Assembly (NCBI RefSeq): GCF_000227685.2
Contig: NZ_CP007029.1
Location: 3,384,501-3,448,500 of the forward strand
Direction of reading: 5' to 3'
Length of the DNA: 64,000 nt
From: Thioalkalivibrio paradoxus ARh 1
Lineage (GTDB): Bacteria > Pseudomonadota > Gammaproteobacteria > Ectothiorhodospirales > Ectothiorhodospiraceae
Position 1 is the stretch's first letter, and every line of letters begins with the position of its first letter. The notes under the pieces are model-generated. The model ran no database searches, was not told the DNA's origin, and saw only the letters and a list, made by a program, of their open reading frames with translations. Of this stretch, positions 21,671-31,372 are shown in pieces. Both the position numbers and the translations under genes were made by a program.

Positions 21671-22150
21671 ATGAAACTTTCCACCAAAGGCCGCTTCGCG
21701 ATTACCGCCATGATGGACATCGCCATCCACGAACGCGGCGGTCCCGTCACGCTGATCGGGATCTCCGAGCGTCAGGGGATTTCGATGTCGTACCTCGAAC
21801 AGATGTTCGCAAGACTGCGCAAGGGCGGATTGGTCGAGGGCATTCGCGGACCGGGCGGCGGCTACCGGCTGGCGCGCCGGCCCGAGCAGGTCAGCGTGGC
21901 CGACATCATCGACGCGCTCGGCGACACGATGAACCTGAACCGGCTGAAGCAGCCGCCTGGCGACTCGGAAACCGAACTGCCGCTGACCGAACGGCTGTGG
22001 CAGGAATTCGACCAGAAGCTGCACGATTTCCTGGACGGAATCACGCTGGATCAGTTCGCGAACCACCCCGAGGTACAGAAGGTGATGGGCAAGCCCGACC
22101 TGCGCCAGCATCGCGCACGGCACCATTTCATCTTCGACAACGCCGCCTGA
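21671..22150 (+). CDS. Rrf2-family transcriptional regulator without cluster-binding cysteines
   Basis: 159 aa. The winged-helix domain is typical of the family: MKLSTKGRFAITAMMDIAIH, then SYLEQMFARLRKGGLVEGIR and GPGGGYRLARRPEQVSVADI. The region that in IscR holds three cysteines for a [2Fe-2S] cluster (about residues 92-106) reads NLNRLKQPPGDSETELPLTE, and the whole protein contains no cysteine. It therefore cannot be a Fe-S sensor of the IscR kind. The ATG has GGAG 8 bases upstream and follows a palindrome-bearing promoter. It is monocistronic, lying between trpG and the hydrolase gene, with no isc or suf genes nearby. Confidence 0.9.
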   Translation: MKLSTKGRFAITAMMDIAIHERGGPVTLIGISERQGISMSYLEQMFARLRKGGLVEGIRGPGGGYRLARRPEQVSVADIIDALGDTMNLNRLKQPPGDSETELPLTERLWQEFDQKLHDFLDGITLDQFANHPEVQKVMGKPDLRQHRARHHFIFDNAA

Positions 22151-22185
22151 TTCGGCGGCACCGGTCTTCCGGCAACGGGGGATAT

Positions 22186-22212
22186 ACCCATGCCCGCGCG
22201 GCGGGCATGGGT
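22186..22212. terminator. Strong GC-rich hairpin between convergent genes
   Basis: A perfect 12-bp stem, ACCCATGCCCGC (22186-22197) with GCGGGCATGGGT (22201-22212) and a 3-base loop. It lies between the stop of the Rrf2 gene and the stop of the hydrolase gene. There is no T-run, so it may act as a bidirectional pause or mRNA 3'-end stabiliser rather than a classical terminator. Confidence 0.6.
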
Positions 22213-22226
22213 CCGTTCACCGGCGT

Positions 22227-23042
22227 TCAATCGCGGCGGATCCGCTCCAGAAACAGCGCGGCGAGCAGCGTGCCGTCGCTCGCCTCCAGCGCATGCCCTG
22301 CCGGACTCCACAGCACCTCGGCGCGCCCGCGCAGGTTGGCCACCCGGTTCAGATCCTGCATCATCGGGTCGACCACGGTGTCGAGCAGCCGGATGATGCT
22401 CACATAGCGGATGTTCGGGTGGTTCTGGTGTGCCAGCCAGCGCAGGATGTTGCCCGGCTGGTTGACGCTGATACCGGCATAGAGTTCGAGCAAGCGCTGC
22501 ATGCCGCCGGCCCCCAGCAGCGGCGTATAGGTGCCCAGCGGCGACTGCCAGAAAAAGTCGCCGAACTCGATCATGCTGCCGTCGACATGCGGACTGGCAA
22601 TGGTGATCAGCGTCTCGACCTCAGGCCGTTTCCGCGTGACCAGCGCATACCGGGCGACGACCCCGGCGATCGAATGCGCTACCAGGATCACCGGTTCGCC
22701 GGGATGGCGCCGGGTGGCCGCGTCCAGGTAGAGGTTCAGCCATTCGGCCTGCATCGAGACCGGTCGCTCGGTGGGCATCAGCAGCGTATAGAAGACCCGG
22801 CTGGAGGCCTCCGGCGAACGGTCGAACTCGACCCCACGCAGCGACGGCAGCATCTGCCCACCGTCGACCCACCCCGAACTGGTCAGCGGGATGGTGACAC
22901 CGGCCTCACGAAAAGCCTGGAACTGCTGCCCCTCGTGCCCGGGAATCAGCAGCATCACCTGAGCTGCCAGCGGTAGCGGCAGCAGGCACAGCAGCACGCC
23001 CAGCCAGAAACCGGGCAGCATCAGACCCACCCCGCTGCGCAT
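22227..23042 (-). CDS. Exported alpha/beta-hydrolase-like protein
   Basis: 271 aa. The N terminus (LMLPGFWLGVLLCLLPLPLAAQ) is a signal peptide or anchor. The body has the alpha/beta-hydrolase layout: an oxyanion-type LLIPGHEGQ, then VILVAHSIAGVVARYAL at about residue 123, TIASPHVDGS, and a late histidine in SPAGHALEAS. The nucleophile elbow reads A-H-S-I-A instead of the usual G-x-S-x-G, so activity is possible but atypical. The start at ATG 23042 is 5 bases past the trpE stop, so it may be cotranscribed with trpE. Its function is unknown. Confidence 0.7.
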   Translation of the reverse strand: MRSGVGLMLPGFWLGVLLCLLPLPLAAQVMLLIPGHEGQQFQAFREAGVTIPLTSSGWVDGGQMLPSLRGVEFDRSPEASSRVFYTLLMPTERPVSMQAEWLNLYLDAATRRHPGEPVILVAHSIAGVVARYALVTRKRPEVETLITIASPHVDGSMIEFGDFFWQSPLGTYTPLLGAGGMQRLLELYAGISVNQPGNILRWLAHQNHPNIRYVSIIRLLDTVVDPMMQDLNRVANLRGRAEVLWSPAGHALEASDGTLLAALFLERIRRD

Positions 23043-23047
23043 GCGGC

Positions 23048-24529
23048 TCAGTCGCGCCGCGGCCCCAGCCCGCCGATCGCCATCTCCGCCGCCCGCACCA
23101 CGGCCCTGCCCTTGTTCAGCGTTTCCTGCCACTCGTTCTCCGGCACCGAGTCATGGACGACCCCGGCCCCCGCCTGGATGTGCAGCACGCCATCGTGCAG
23201 CACCGCGGTACGGATCGCGATCGCGGTATCCATGTTACCGGACCAGGACAGGTAGCCGACAGCACCCGCGTATATCCCCCGCTTCACGGGTTCCAGTTCG
23301 TCGATGATTTCCAGCGCGCGGATCTTGGGCGCGCCACTGACCGTACCCGCCGGGAATGCAGCGCGCAGCACGTCCATCGCACTGAGCCCCGGCTGCAGTT
23401 CGCCCTCGACGTTCGAGACGATGTGCATCACATGCGAGTAGCGCTCCACTACCATGGTGTCGGTCACGCGCACCGTGCCGGTGCGGCTGACTCGACCGAC
23501 GTCGTTGCGCCCCAGATCGATCAGCATCAGGTGTTCGGCCCGCTCCTTGGGGTCCGCAAGCAGATCGGCCTCGAGCGCCTGGTCCTCCTGCTCGCTGCGG
23601 CCCCGTGGCCGCGTGCCGGCGATCGGCCGAACGGTGACCCGATCGTCCTCGAGGCGCACCAGGATCTCGGGCGACGCGCCGACCACGTGGTGGTCGCCGA
23701 GGTCCATGTAGAACATGTACGGAGACGGATTCAGGCCGCGCAGCGCGCGGTACAGATCGAGCGGCGGCGCACTGAACGGCACACTCATCCGCTGGGCGAG
23801 CACGACCTGCATCACGTCGCCATCGACGATGTAGCGTTGCGCCCGCGCCACCGCAGCCTTGAACTCGTCGGCAGGCCAGCCGGCCAGATACTCCGGCATC
23901 GCATGCGGACGCATGTGCGGCTCGGCCCGCGCCAGCGGCTCCAGCAGCCGCGTCTCGAGACGGTCCAGGCGCGCTGAAGCCTCGGCTTGGCCGTCGGGAC
24001 GGGTGGCATCCGCGTGCACCACCAGATACAGACGCCCGGCCAGGTTATCGAACACCACGACCTCGTCGGATACCATCAATAGGATATCCGGCAGACCCAG
24101 CGCATCCGGCTTGTCCTTGCCGGCCAGCCGGGGCTCGATCAGCTGGACCGTCTCGAAACCGAAATAGCCGACCAGTCCTCCCGTGAATCGCGGCATGCCT
24201 CCAAGGTCGGGGACACGGTAGCGGGCCTGGAAGGACTCGATCCAGGCCAGCGGATCATCGTGCTCGAGGCTTTCGACCACGGTGCCGGCGCGCTCGACCT
24301 CGATCGCGTGACCGCGGATCCGGACCAGCGTGCGGGCGGGCAGGCCGATGAACGAGTAGCGCCCCCATTTCTCGCCGCCCTGCACGGACTCGAACAGATA
24401 GCTATACGGCTGGTTCGCCAGCCTCAGGAACACCGACAGCGGGGTGTCGAGATCGGCGAGCACCTCGCGCACCAGCGGAATGCGGTTGTGCCCTTCGTCG
24501 GCGAGACGATCGAACTGGTCCGGGGTCAT
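23048..24529 (-). CDS. trpE: Anthranilate synthase component I
   Basis: 493 aa chorismate-utilising enzyme. The C-terminal catalytic domain carries [16 protein letters not shown] (about residue 310), [12 protein letters not shown] and [16 protein letters not shown]. The N-terminal regulatory region keeps [20 protein letters not shown], where tryptophan feedback binds in relatives. ATG 24529 gives [18 protein letters not shown] as in homologues; an ORF extension of 12 codons upstream is not conserved. It lies downstream of rpe and gph, the Pseudomonas-type rpe-gph-trpE order, and is separate from trpGDC. Confidence 0.95.
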   Translation of the reverse strand: MTPDQFDRLADEGHNRIPLVREVLADLDTPLSVFLRLANQPYSYLFESVQGGEKWGRYSFIGLPARTLVRIRGHAIEVERAGTVVESLEHDDPLAWIESFQARYRVPDLGGMPRFTGGLVGYFGFETVQLIEPRLAGKDKPDALGLPDILLMVSDEVVVFDNLAGRLYLVVHADATRPDGQAEASARLDRLETRLLEPLARAEPHMRPHAMPEYLAGWPADEFKAAVARAQRYIVDGDVMQVVLAQRMSVPFSAPPLDLYRALRGLNPSPYMFYMDLGDHHVVGASPEILVRLEDDRVTVRPIAGTRPRGRSEQEDQALEADLLADPKERAEHLMLIDLGRNDVGRVSRTGTVRVTDTMVVERYSHVMHIVSNVEGELQPGLSAMDVLRAAFPAGTVSGAPKIRALEIIDELEPVKRGIYAGAVGYLSWSGNMDTAIAIRTAVLHDGVLHIQAGAGVVHDSVPENEWQETLNKGRAVVRAAEMAIGGLGPRRD

Positions 24530-24569
24530 GCGCAGCGCCCCGCACGCGGATGCCGTCCGCGCCACCGCA

Positions 24570-25232
24570 TCACGCAGCTCGGGCCCGCAACAGCTCGGGC
24601 AGCTGGTCGAGGCGATCCAGCACCGCGTCCGGGTGCTCGTCGCGGATATCCGCGCCGTGGTTGTAGCCGTAGCTCATGCAGACGATCCGGAATCCGGCCG
24701 CGCGCGCCGCCTTCACGTCGCTGCGGGAATCGCCAACCATCAGCGATTCGGCCGGTGTCACGCCAAACGCCGACGCCGCATGCAGCAGCGGCGCCGGGTC
24801 CGGCTTCTTCTGGGGCAGGGTGTCGCCGGACACCACCAACTCGAACATCTCCCGGATGCCCTTGTCGCGCAGCAGCGGCAACGTGAACCGCTCGGCCTTG
24901 TTGGTCACGCAGCCCAGCCGGAAGCCGTCGGCGCGCAGCTGGTCGAGGCCCTCGCGCACGCCGGGGTATAGCCGGCTGCGCCCCGACGTGTGTTCCTGGT
25001 AGAGCCGCAGGAACACGGGCAGCGCACGCGTGTAGAGCTCCGGGTCGGGCTCGCCATCGAGGCTGTTGGCGAGCGCGCGCTGCACCAGCCGCTCGACCCC
25101 GTTGCCCACCCAGTTGCGCACGGTCGCTTCGCCGCGTTCGGGCAAACCGAGTTCGGACATCATCGCGTCCACACAGAAGGCAAGGTCCGGGACGCTGTCG
25201 ATCAGCGTCCCGTCGAGATCGATCAGAATCAT
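24570..25232 (-). CDS. gph: Phosphoglycolate phosphatase
   Basis: 220 aa HAD hydrolase. Motif I is [11 protein letters not shown] at the N terminus, motif [12 protein letters not shown] (about residue 112), the lysine lies in LPQKKPDP and motif IV is [16 protein letters not shown] (about 167). Position between rpe and trpE supports Gph, which removes the 2-phosphoglycolate made by Rubisco oxygenation or DNA repair; this would suit an autotroph. ATG at 25232 is used, but GTG at 25253 (adding MFLPRPE) is equally plausible, since GGAG directly abuts the ATG. The preceding rpe gene ends 15 bases before that GTG. Confidence 0.92.
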   Translation of the reverse strand: MILIDLDGTLIDSVPDLAFCVDAMMSELGLPERGEATVRNWVGNGVERLVQRALANSLDGEPDPELYTRALPVFLRLYQEHTSGRSRLYPGVREGLDQLRADGFRLGCVTNKAERFTLPLLRDKGIREMFELVVSGDTLPQKKPDPAPLLHAASAFGVTPAESLMVGDSRSDVKAARAAGFRIVCMSYGYNHGADIRDEHPDAVLDRLDQLPELLRARAA

Positions 25233-25267
25233 CTCCGGACGCGGCAGGAACACGGCGGACAACCGGA

Positions 25268-25957
25268 TCAGACCTTGGCGAGTTCGTCGCGCATCGCCTG
25301 AACGATGCTGTCGTAGCGGTTGGGATCCGCGTCGCTGGCTGCACCGAAGATTGCTGAACCGGCGACGAAGGTGTCGGCACCTGCGGCCTTGATCTCGCGG
25401 ATGTTGTCGGCCTTCACCCCCCCGTCGATCTCGAGCCGGATTTCGCGACCCGACGCGTCGATGCGCTGGCGGGCTTCGCGCAGCTTGTCGAGCGTCGCGG
25501 GAATGAACTTCTGGCCGCCGAAGCCGGGGTTGACCGACATCAGCAGAATCATGTCGACCTTGTCCATCACGTAGTCGAGGTGTGACAGCGGCGTCGCCGG
25601 GTTGAACACCAGCCCCGCCTTGCAGCCCTCGGCCTGGATCAGCTGCAGCGTACGGTCGATGTGCTCGGAGGCCTCGGGGTGGAAGGTGATATAGCTCGCG
25701 CCGGCCTTCGCGAAGTCCGGGATGATGCGGTCGACCGGCTTGACCATCAGGTGCACGTCGATCGGGGCAGTCACGCCATGCTTGCGCAGCGCCTCGCAGA
25801 CCAGCGGGCCGATCGTCAGATTCGGCACGTAATGGTTGTCCATCACGTCGAAGTGCACGATGTCCGCGCCGGCGCGCAGCACGTTGTCGACTTCCTCGCC
25901 CAGACGAGCGAAATCGGCGGAAAGGATGGACGGGGCGATCAGGTCGGGTAGGGCCAT
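25268..25957 (-). CDS. rpe: Ribulose-phosphate 3-epimerase
   Basis: 229 aa TIM barrel. Motifs include [32 protein letters not shown] (about residue 35), [22 protein letters not shown] (about 141) and [11 protein letters not shown] (about 175), holding the metal and phosphate ligands. It interconverts ribulose-5- and xylulose-5-phosphate in the pentose phosphate and Calvin cycles. It is the first gene of the rpe-gph-trpE operon. Confidence 0.96.
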   Translation of the reverse strand: MALPDLIAPSILSADFARLGEEVDNVLRAGADIVHFDVMDNHYVPNLTIGPLVCEALRKHGVTAPIDVHLMVKPVDRIIPDFAKAGASYITFHPEASEHIDRTLQLIQAEGCKAGLVFNPATPLSHLDYVMDKVDMILLMSVNPGFGGQKFIPATLDKLREARQRIDASGREIRLEIDGGVKADNIREIKAAGADTFVAGSAIFGAASDADPNRYDSIVQAMRDELAKV

Positions 25958-26066
25958 GGCAGAACCTCGCGGTCGAAATCGGGGGCGCGCTCAACAACCG
26001 CGGAACTTTACCGGAAGCCCGTCGCCGTGGCAAAAACCGCTGGCAGGTCGTCCCTCGTCAGGCGCG

Positions 26067-26147
26067 AAAAAGCCGCCGGAAGCAGGCGCTCGCGGCGGCG
26101 TATCGGTTAGCGCCGGGACGGATCCCGCAGATCCGTTTCCGGCGGCT
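26067..26147 (-). terminator. Candidate terminator downstream of the cytochrome c gene
   Basis: Perfect 11-bp arms AGCCGCCGGAA/TTCCGGCGGCT (26137-26147 and 26071-26081) surround a 55-base loop with its own GATCC palindrome. On the minus strand the structure ends in TTTTT. It begins just past the cytochrome c stop codon. Confidence 0.5.
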
Positions 26148-26148
26148 G

Positions 26149-26466
26149 TCAGTTGAACTCGGCGTCGATATATGCCGCCAGGTTGGCGATGTCCTCGTCG
26201 CTGAGCGTACGGGCGTGGGGTGCCATCAATGCGGTGTGCTGCCCGACCTGCTCGCCGGCGCGGTACTGCTCGAGCTTCTCGGTCACATAGGCCGCATCCT
26301 GGCCGGTCACCGCCGGGAAGATCGCCTGACCCTTGCCCTCGGCACCGTGGCAGCTCAGGCAGGTCGACTCGTACTTGGCCTTGCCGGCTTCGATGTCGGC
26401 CGCATGGGCACTTGCCATTCCCGAAGCCATGATCACGCCGGCCACGACTACCATCAACTTCTTCAT
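26149..26466 (-). CDS. Small periplasmic c-type cytochrome
   Basis: 105 aa class I cytochrome c. A signal peptide (MKKLMVVVAGVIMASGMASAHA) precedes ADIEAGKAKYEST. The single haem site is CLSCH at about residue 37, and the axial methionine is probably in TALMAPHARTL. It resembles cytochrome c553/c5-type electron carriers. ATG 26466 is chosen because GGAGG then lies 6 bases upstream, whereas the ATG at 26472 directly abuts it. It is monocistronic, with a hairpin downstream. Confidence 0.93.
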   Translation of the reverse strand: MKKLMVVVAGVIMASGMASAHAADIEAGKAKYESTCLSCHGAEGKGQAIFPAVTGQDAAYVTEKLEQYRAGEQVGQHTALMAPHARTLSDEDIANLAAYIDAEFN

Positions 26467-26553
26467 GCTCATCCTCCTGCAGGGTTGTTCGGGTTGAAGT
26501 TCTTGGACTTCTCTGAGTCAACGTCAGGCTACACGTCGATCCTGAACCGGACA

Positions 26554-27219
26554 TTAACGGCCATCAACATAGCGCGCATCCGAGTAAGTTGCCACCCATT
26601 CCGGGCGGAACATCACCAGGCCTGTGATCACCATCCCGTTCAGCACACCCTCCGGCAGAATCAGCAGCACCGTGTAGCGCAGGTACTCCGAATAGACGAG
26701 TTCCCAGGGCACATCGGTAAACAGTCCGAACAGCGCCGCGTAGCTGCCCATCACCACCAGCACCGACAGCACGCCGCCGAAAAAACCGACGACGTAGAGG
26801 TAGATGAACATGTGCGGCGGCAACCGCCGCTCGCTGAACCCCAGCAGCCCCCAGACCGCCAGCGCCGGGAGCGCGCCCGACAGCAGGATGGTCAGCGGCA
26901 CCTGCAGCGGATCCACGATGCCGAGCACGGCGAGCATCACGACCACCAGCGACACCATCAGCACTGCAAGCTGCCAGCCGAACACCAGAGTGACCACGGC
27001 CACACCAAGGAAATGCATCGCCAGTCCATCCACCGACTGTGCGCGCAGGCTCCAGATCAGCAGCATCAGCAGCGCCGCGATCACGAAATGCTGGATCCGC
27101 CCCGGAACGAAGATCTCGTTCCAGGTCATCTCGCGCAACATCCTGCCGAGCAGCAGCGCCAATACGACCGCCGCCGAGATCTGCAGCCAGAGGGGGAAAG
27201 CAACGGAGATATGGTGCAT
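26554..27219 (-). CDS. Multi-pass membrane protein, CbiM/COG3235-like
   Basis: 221 aa with six or seven hydrophobic helices (for example LQISAAVVLALLLG, HFVIAALLMLLIWSL, VFGWQLAVLMVSLVVVMLAV). It resembles the energy-coupling-factor permease-like proteins annotated COG3235. In the CbiM family an N-terminal histidine stretch binds the metal; here the protein starts MHHISVAF. No ATPase or cobalamin/nickel gene is adjacent, so its role is unproven. The ATG at 27219 places the His-His at the extreme N terminus; a longer frame from 27261 would mask it. Confidence 0.65.
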   Translation of the reverse strand: MHHISVAFPLWLQISAAVVLALLLGRMLREMTWNEIFVPGRIQHFVIAALLMLLIWSLRAQSVDGLAMHFLGVAVVTLVFGWQLAVLMVSLVVVMLAVLGIVDPLQVPLTILLSGALPALAVWGLLGFSERRLPPHMFIYLYVVGFFGGVLSVLVVMGSYAALFGLFTDVPWELVYSEYLRYTVLLILPEGVLNGMVITGLVMFRPEWVATYSDARYVDGR

Positions 27220-27267
27220 CGACGACTCGGGATACGCGACCGGCAGGCTGGACCGGAGCAATCGTGG

Positions 27268-27894
27268 TCAATCGGGCTCGCGCACGGCCAGGGCCACCGT
27301 GTAATCCTTGCCCTGCTTGAGCTTGTCGTAGTTTCCGAACACTTCCTTGAAACCCTTTTCGATGAAGCGTCGAAGGCCGGTGATCGTTACGACACACAGG
27401 CGACCGCCCGGGTTCAGTTGCTCCCAGGCATCCAGCAGGTAGGTGTACAGCAGTTCGCGCCCGACCTTGGCCGGCAGGTTCGAGGCGACCAGGTCGAAGC
27501 GGCGCCCGGCCACCTGGTCGAACCCATTGCTGAGCAGACAGTCCACGTTCGCGATCCGGTTCAACGCCGCGTTGCGCCGGCTGTATTCCACCGCGACAAA
27601 ATCCTTGTCCACCAGCGTGCAGTGCCCCTGATGCGCCTTGCGGGCGAACGCCAGTCCGATCGGACCGTAGCCGCAGCCCAGGTCGAGGCAACGGTCTGCC
27701 GGATTCGGCTCGACATGGTCCAGGAGCAGTCGGGTGCCGTCGTCGATGCGCCGGGGGGAGAACAGCCCCCAGGTCGTCACGAACTCCAGGCGCTCTCCCA
27801 CCAGCACGTCGGCGAAATGCAGATCGGATTTCAGCTCCTTGCGCAACCGCTGCCGCTCGGCCCGGGTACGCAGACTCCAGCGCGCGTCGCTCAT
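27268..27894 (-). CDS. Class I SAM-dependent methyltransferase (RsmC/MTS-like)
   Basis: 208 aa. The SAM-binding motif LDLGCGYGPIGLAFA is at about residue 70, and the acceptor motif reads LVASNLPAKVG where RsmC-like enzymes usually have NPPFH. The N-terminal half resembles the MTS small-subunit methyltransferase family (EFVTTWGLFSPRRID). The start ATG overlaps the purK stop by 4 bases (ATGA), so it is the last gene of purE-purK-methyltransferase. The target is unknown, possibly rRNA guanine. Confidence 0.8.
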   Translation of the reverse strand: MSDARWSLRTRAERQRLRKELKSDLHFADVLVGERLEFVTTWGLFSPRRIDDGTRLLLDHVEPNPADRCLDLGCGYGPIGLAFARKAHQGHCTLVDKDFVAVEYSRRNAALNRIANVDCLLSNGFDQVAGRRFDLVASNLPAKVGRELLYTYLLDAWEQLNPGGRLCVVTITGLRRFIEKGFKEVFGNYDKLKQGKDYTVALAVREPD

Positions 27895-29057
27895 CCCGAC
27901 CCCCTGCCGGCGCCCGCGGCCAGGTCCGCCGCGAGCGACTCGGCCAGCCGGACCACCTGCGCCGCGTCGGGCTCCCCCGGCGGACCGAGCAGGTTCAGAT
28001 GCCCCATCTTGCGCCCCGGGCGCGCGCCGGGCTTGCCGTACAGGTGCAGCCGCGCACGCCCCTGCTCCAGCACCCGGGAGAAATCCGGCAGCCTGCCGTC
28101 CGACGGCCACAGATCTCCCAGCAGGTTCAGCATTGCCACCGGCGCGATCAGTTCCGCCGGGGCCAGCGCCAGCCCGCAGACCGCACGCAGCTGCTGCTCG
28201 AACTGGGACACGGTCACTGCGTCCAGCGTGTAATGCCCGGAATTGTGCGGACGCGGCGCAATCTCGTTGACCAGCAGTTCGCCTGCGCCGGTCACGAAGA
28301 ACTCGACCGCGAGCACACCGCAGTAATCGAGTTGCTCGGCGATACGCTGCGCGATCGCCTCGGCCTGAGCCTCGACGGGCTCCGGGATCCGGGCGGGGAC
28401 CCGGCTCAGATGCAGGATGCCGCCGCGGTGCACGTTCTCCGCTACCGGAAAACTCCGGCAGCGGCCGTGCGGGTCCCGCGCCAGCACCACCGACACCTCG
28501 CGTTCCAGATCGACCTTCTGTTCCAGCACACAGGGCACCTCCCCGAGCTGGCGGAACGCCCGCACCACGCCGTCGGGAGCCGTGACCGCTTGCTGGCCCT
28601 TACCGTCATAGCCGAGCCGCGCGGTTTTGAGGATGGCTGGAAACTTCCAGTCCGGAAGCGCGGCCTTGGCGGCGTCGACGCCATCGATCGGCAACCAGGG
28701 CGCGAGCGCAACGCCGGCGGCCTCCAGGAAGCGCTTTTCGACGATGCGGTCCTGGGCCACCGCCAGCGCTCGGGGGTCGGGCCGGAGCAGGGCGTGTCGC
28801 GCCAGCCATTCGGCGCTGGCCGCCGGCACGTTCTCGAACTCGCAGGTGATCACCGCCGCATGCGCGGCGAGTTCGCCGAGCGCGTCGCGGTCGTCGAAGC
28901 CCGCGCACAGGTGGCGGTCCGCCAGCTGCCCGGCAGGACTGTCGGGGTCGGGATCCAGCACCCAGACCCGGTATCCCATCGTGCGTGCGCTGATCGCGAA
29001 ATAGCGTCCGAGCTGCCCTCCACCGAGCAGCCCCAGAATCGCCGGCGGCAGGATCAC
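27891..29057 (-). CDS. purK: N5-carboxyaminoimidazole ribonucleotide synthase
   Basis: 388 aa ATP-grasp enzyme. It shows the N-terminal [31 protein letters not shown] (about residue 152) and [14 protein letters not shown] (about 268), all PurK hallmarks. It converts AIR, bicarbonate and ATP to N5-CAIR. The start is GTG at 29057, forming a GTGA overlap with the purE stop, a strong sign of translational coupling. A longer upstream frame is only the continuation through purE. Confidence 0.95.
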   Translation of the reverse strand: MILPPAILGLLGGGQLGRYFAISARTMGYRVWVLDPDPDSPAGQLADRHLCAGFDDRDALGELAAHAAVITCEFENVPAASAEWLARHALLRPDPRALAVAQDRIVEKRFLEAAGVALAPWLPIDGVDAAKAALPDWKFPAILKTARLGYDGKGQQAVTAPDGVVRAFRQLGEVPCVLEQKVDLEREVSVVLARDPHGRCRSFPVAENVHRGGILHLSRVPARIPEPVEAQAEAIAQRIAEQLDYCGVLAVEFFVTGAGELLVNEIAPRPHNSGHYTLDAVTVSQFEQQLRAVCGLALAPAELIAPVAMLNLLGDLWPSDGRLPDFSRVLEQGRARLHLYGKPGARPGRKMGHLNLLGPPGEPDAAQVVRLAESLAADLAAGAGRGSG

Positions 29058-29557
29058 CCGGGCACCGGGGGCAGATCCTGCGCCAGCACCGCATCCCGCT
29101 GGCGTTGCCGGAAGCGCTCGAGGCGCGCGCGCAACGCCGGGTCCGTGTTCGCCAGCATCGCAGCGGCAAACAGCGCGGCGTTGGCCGCCCCCGCCTCGCC
29201 GATCGCGAAGGTCGCGACCGGGATGCCTTTCGGCATCTGCACGATCGACAGCAGGGAGTCCTGCCCCTTCAGGTGACGCGAGGCCACCGGAACACCAAGC
29301 ACCGGAACCAGGGTCTTCGCAGCCAGCATCCCCGGCAGATGGGCCGCGCCACCGGCACCCGCGATGATCGCCTGCAGCCCGCGCCCGACCGCCTGTTCGG
29401 CGTACTCGAACAACAGGTCCGGCGTGCGGTGAGCCGAGACCACGCGCGCCTCGAAGGGGATGTCCAGTTCGGCAAGGATCGCCACGGCCATTTCCATCGT
29501 GGGCCAGTCGGAACTGCTGCCCATCACCACGCCGATCCTGGGGTTTGTCGATTCCAT
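29054..29557 (-). CDS. purE: N5-carboxyaminoimidazole ribonucleotide mutase
   Basis: 167 aa. Class I PurE signatures are [13 protein letters not shown] at the N terminus, [14 protein letters not shown] (about residue 41), [15 protein letters not shown] and [19 protein letters not shown]. It rearranges N5-CAIR to CAIR, the step after PurK. The ATG at 29557 is the family start. It is divergent from purC, with 190 bases between them, so purine genes sit on both sides of a shared promoter region. Confidence 0.96.
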   Translation of the reverse strand: MESTNPRIGVVMGSSSDWPTMEMAVAILAELDIPFEARVVSAHRTPDLLFEYAEQAVGRGLQAIIAGAGGAAHLPGMLAAKTLVPVLGVPVASRHLKGQDSLLSIVQMPKGIPVATFAIGEAGAANAALFAAAMLANTDPALRARLERFRQRQRDAVLAQDLPPVPG

Positions 29558-29747
29558 AGGTTCGCAAAGATAGCCCCGGCGGGCGGCACGGGCAAGAACC
29601 GCACCCAGCACGCGACGCCGAAGCGGAAACTCGTCACGCACAACGCCGGGTTGGCGCTGGCGACCGCAGGCAAGACCCGCGACGCTGCCGGGGGCGGACC
29701 GCCAACTCGGGATGCCCACGGTCACGGCTTCGGGCTACACTGGGCGG

Positions 29748-30647
29748 ATGCGAGACGCCTTGTTCGAGAGCCACATCCCGCACCTGCCCCTGATCCATCG
29801 CGGCAAGGTCCGCGACCTCTATGCGGTGGACGGCGATCACCTGCTGATGGTCACCACCGACCGTCTCTCCGCGTTCGACGTGGTGCTGCCGACGCCGATC
29901 CCGGACAAGGGCAGGATCCTGACCGCGATCACCGTATTCTGGATGCGCAAGGTCGAGGCAATGCTGGGCATCCCCAACCAGCTCACCGACATCGCGCTGA
30001 CCGAGGTCGTCGCCGATCCGGCGGTGCGCGCCCCCCTGGAGGGCCGCAGCCTGGTCGTGCGCCGCCTGCGCGCGCTGCCGGTCGAGGCCGTGGTCCGCGG
30101 CTACCTGATCGGCTCCGGCTGGAAGGATTATCGGGCCAGCGGCAAGGTCTGCGGAATCGACCTGCCCGAGGGGCTGGACCTGGCGGCGCGGTTGCCGGAG
30201 GCGATCTTCACGCCCAGCACGAAGGCGGAACTCGGCGAGCATGACGCCAACATCGCGTTCGACGACGTGGTTCGCCTGCTCGGTGCCGAGCTCGCGGACC
30301 AGCTGCGCAGCACGTCCCTGGGGATCTATGCGATGGCCCGCGAGCATGCCCGGCGCCGGGGCATCCTGATCGCCGACACCAAGTTCGAGTTCGGGCTCGA
30401 CAGCGACGGTCGCCTGCACCTGATCGACGAGGTGCTGACCCCGGACTCGTCGCGCTTCTGGCCGGAGGAGCGCTACCGCCCCGGGATCAGCCCGGAATCC
30501 TTCGACAAGCAGTTCGTGCGCGACTACCTCGAGGGGCTGGACTGGGACAAGAATCCGCCCGGCCCGACCATTCCCGACGACATCGTCGCCCGCACCGCCG
30601 AGCGCTATCGGGAAGCATTACGCCGCCTGACCGCCGAGCCGGCATGA
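29748..30647 (+). CDS. purC: SAICAR synthase
   Basis: 299 aa of the longer PurC type. Motifs are [18 protein letters not shown] (about residue 18), [19 protein letters not shown] (about 110) and [12 protein letters not shown] (about 206), followed by [12 protein letters not shown]. It ligates aspartate to CAIR. ATG 29748 gives [15 protein letters not shown], as in relatives. The stop overlaps the bioD start by 4 bases (ATGA). Confidence 0.95.
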   Translation: MRDALFESHIPHLPLIHRGKVRDLYAVDGDHLLMVTTDRLSAFDVVLPTPIPDKGRILTAITVFWMRKVEAMLGIPNQLTDIALTEVVADPAVRAPLEGRSLVVRRLRALPVEAVVRGYLIGSGWKDYRASGKVCGIDLPEGLDLAARLPEAIFTPSTKAELGEHDANIAFDDVVRLLGAELADQLRSTSLGIYAMAREHARRRGILIADTKFEFGLDSDGRLHLIDEVLTPDSSRFWPEERYRPGISPESFDKQFVRDYLEGLDWDKNPPGPTIPDDIVARTAERYREALRRLTAEPA

Positions 30648-31372
30648 GCCCCGCGGATGCCGGCTCGGCCGGGGGCATCTTCGTCACCGGTACCGACACC
30701 GGTGTCGGCAAGACCTTCGTTGCGTGCTCGCTCGCGCGCAACTGGCGCGCGCTCGGGATCGACGTCGCACCGCGCAAGCCGGTCGAATCGGGCTGCGTGT
30801 TGCGCGGCGCCGAACTCCACCCGGCCGATGCGGCGCTGCTCGCCGCGGCCGCCGGCGTCGCGCCCGAGCGTCTGGACGAAGTCACCCGCTTCCGCCTGGC
30901 CGAGCCGCTGGCACCCGACCTCGCGGCACGGCTGGCGGGCCGGCCGCTGTACCTGGACGAACTGATCGACGCCTGCGCCCGGCCCGCCGGCACCTGGCGA
31001 ATCACCGAAGGTGCCGGCGGCCTGTACTCCCCGCTGTGCGAGGACGGGTTGAACGCGGATCTGGCGGAGGCCCTCGGCGATCCGGTCGTGCTGGTTGCCG
31101 AGGATCGCCTGGGCACCCTGAGCCAGTGCCTGCTCGCCCTGGAGGCGCTCGATCGGCGCCGCCTGCGAATCGCCGCGGTGGTACTCAACCGGCGCCGCGC
31201 CGATGCCCATCCAGCGATGGACAATCGCACGGCACTCAGCGGCCGGACCGACGCGCCGGTGTTCACGTTCGCCGAGGGCGTGCCCCCGGCAGATCTGGAT
31301 CAGAGTCTCTCGACCTGGAGCTCCTCGATCGTCAGGCCGCCCGACCCTGGTTCGATCGGAGCCGGTTCCTGA
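30644..31372 (+). CDS. bioD: Dethiobiotin synthetase
   Basis: 242 aa. The P-loop reads [18 protein letters not shown] (about residue 14), then RKPVESGC (switch region), [11 protein letters not shown] (about 123) and VVLNRRR. It closes the ureido ring of biotin using ATP and CO2. It is coupled to purC by an ATGA overlap, with no other biotin genes in view. The last 73 bases lie opposite the 3' end of the convergent SYLF gene. The final residues ([15 protein letters not shown]) therefore look like antisense read-through rather than conserved BioD sequence, and the original stop may have been lost. Confidence 0.93.
   Translation: MSPADAGSAGGIFVTGTDTGVGKTFVACSLARNWRALGIDVAPRKPVESGCVLRGAELHPADAALLAAAAGVAPERLDEVTRFRLAEPLAPDLAARLAGRPLYLDELIDACARPAGTWRITEGAGGLYSPLCEDGLNADLAEALGDPVVLVAEDRLGTLSQCLLALEALDRRRLRIAAVVLNRRRADAHPAMDNRTALSGRTDAPVFTFAEGVPPADLDQSLSTWSSSIVRPPDPGSIGAGS

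Noticed and set aside
21671-22150. IscR, the Fe-S cluster regulator
   Set aside because: The three cluster cysteines, and all other cysteines, are absent and no isc or suf genes are near, so only the Rrf2 family name is justified.
26215-28233. Plus-strand frame of 672 codons
   Set aside because: Antisense to the cytochrome, membrane protein and methyltransferase genes; histidine- and glutamine-rich as typical of shadow translation.
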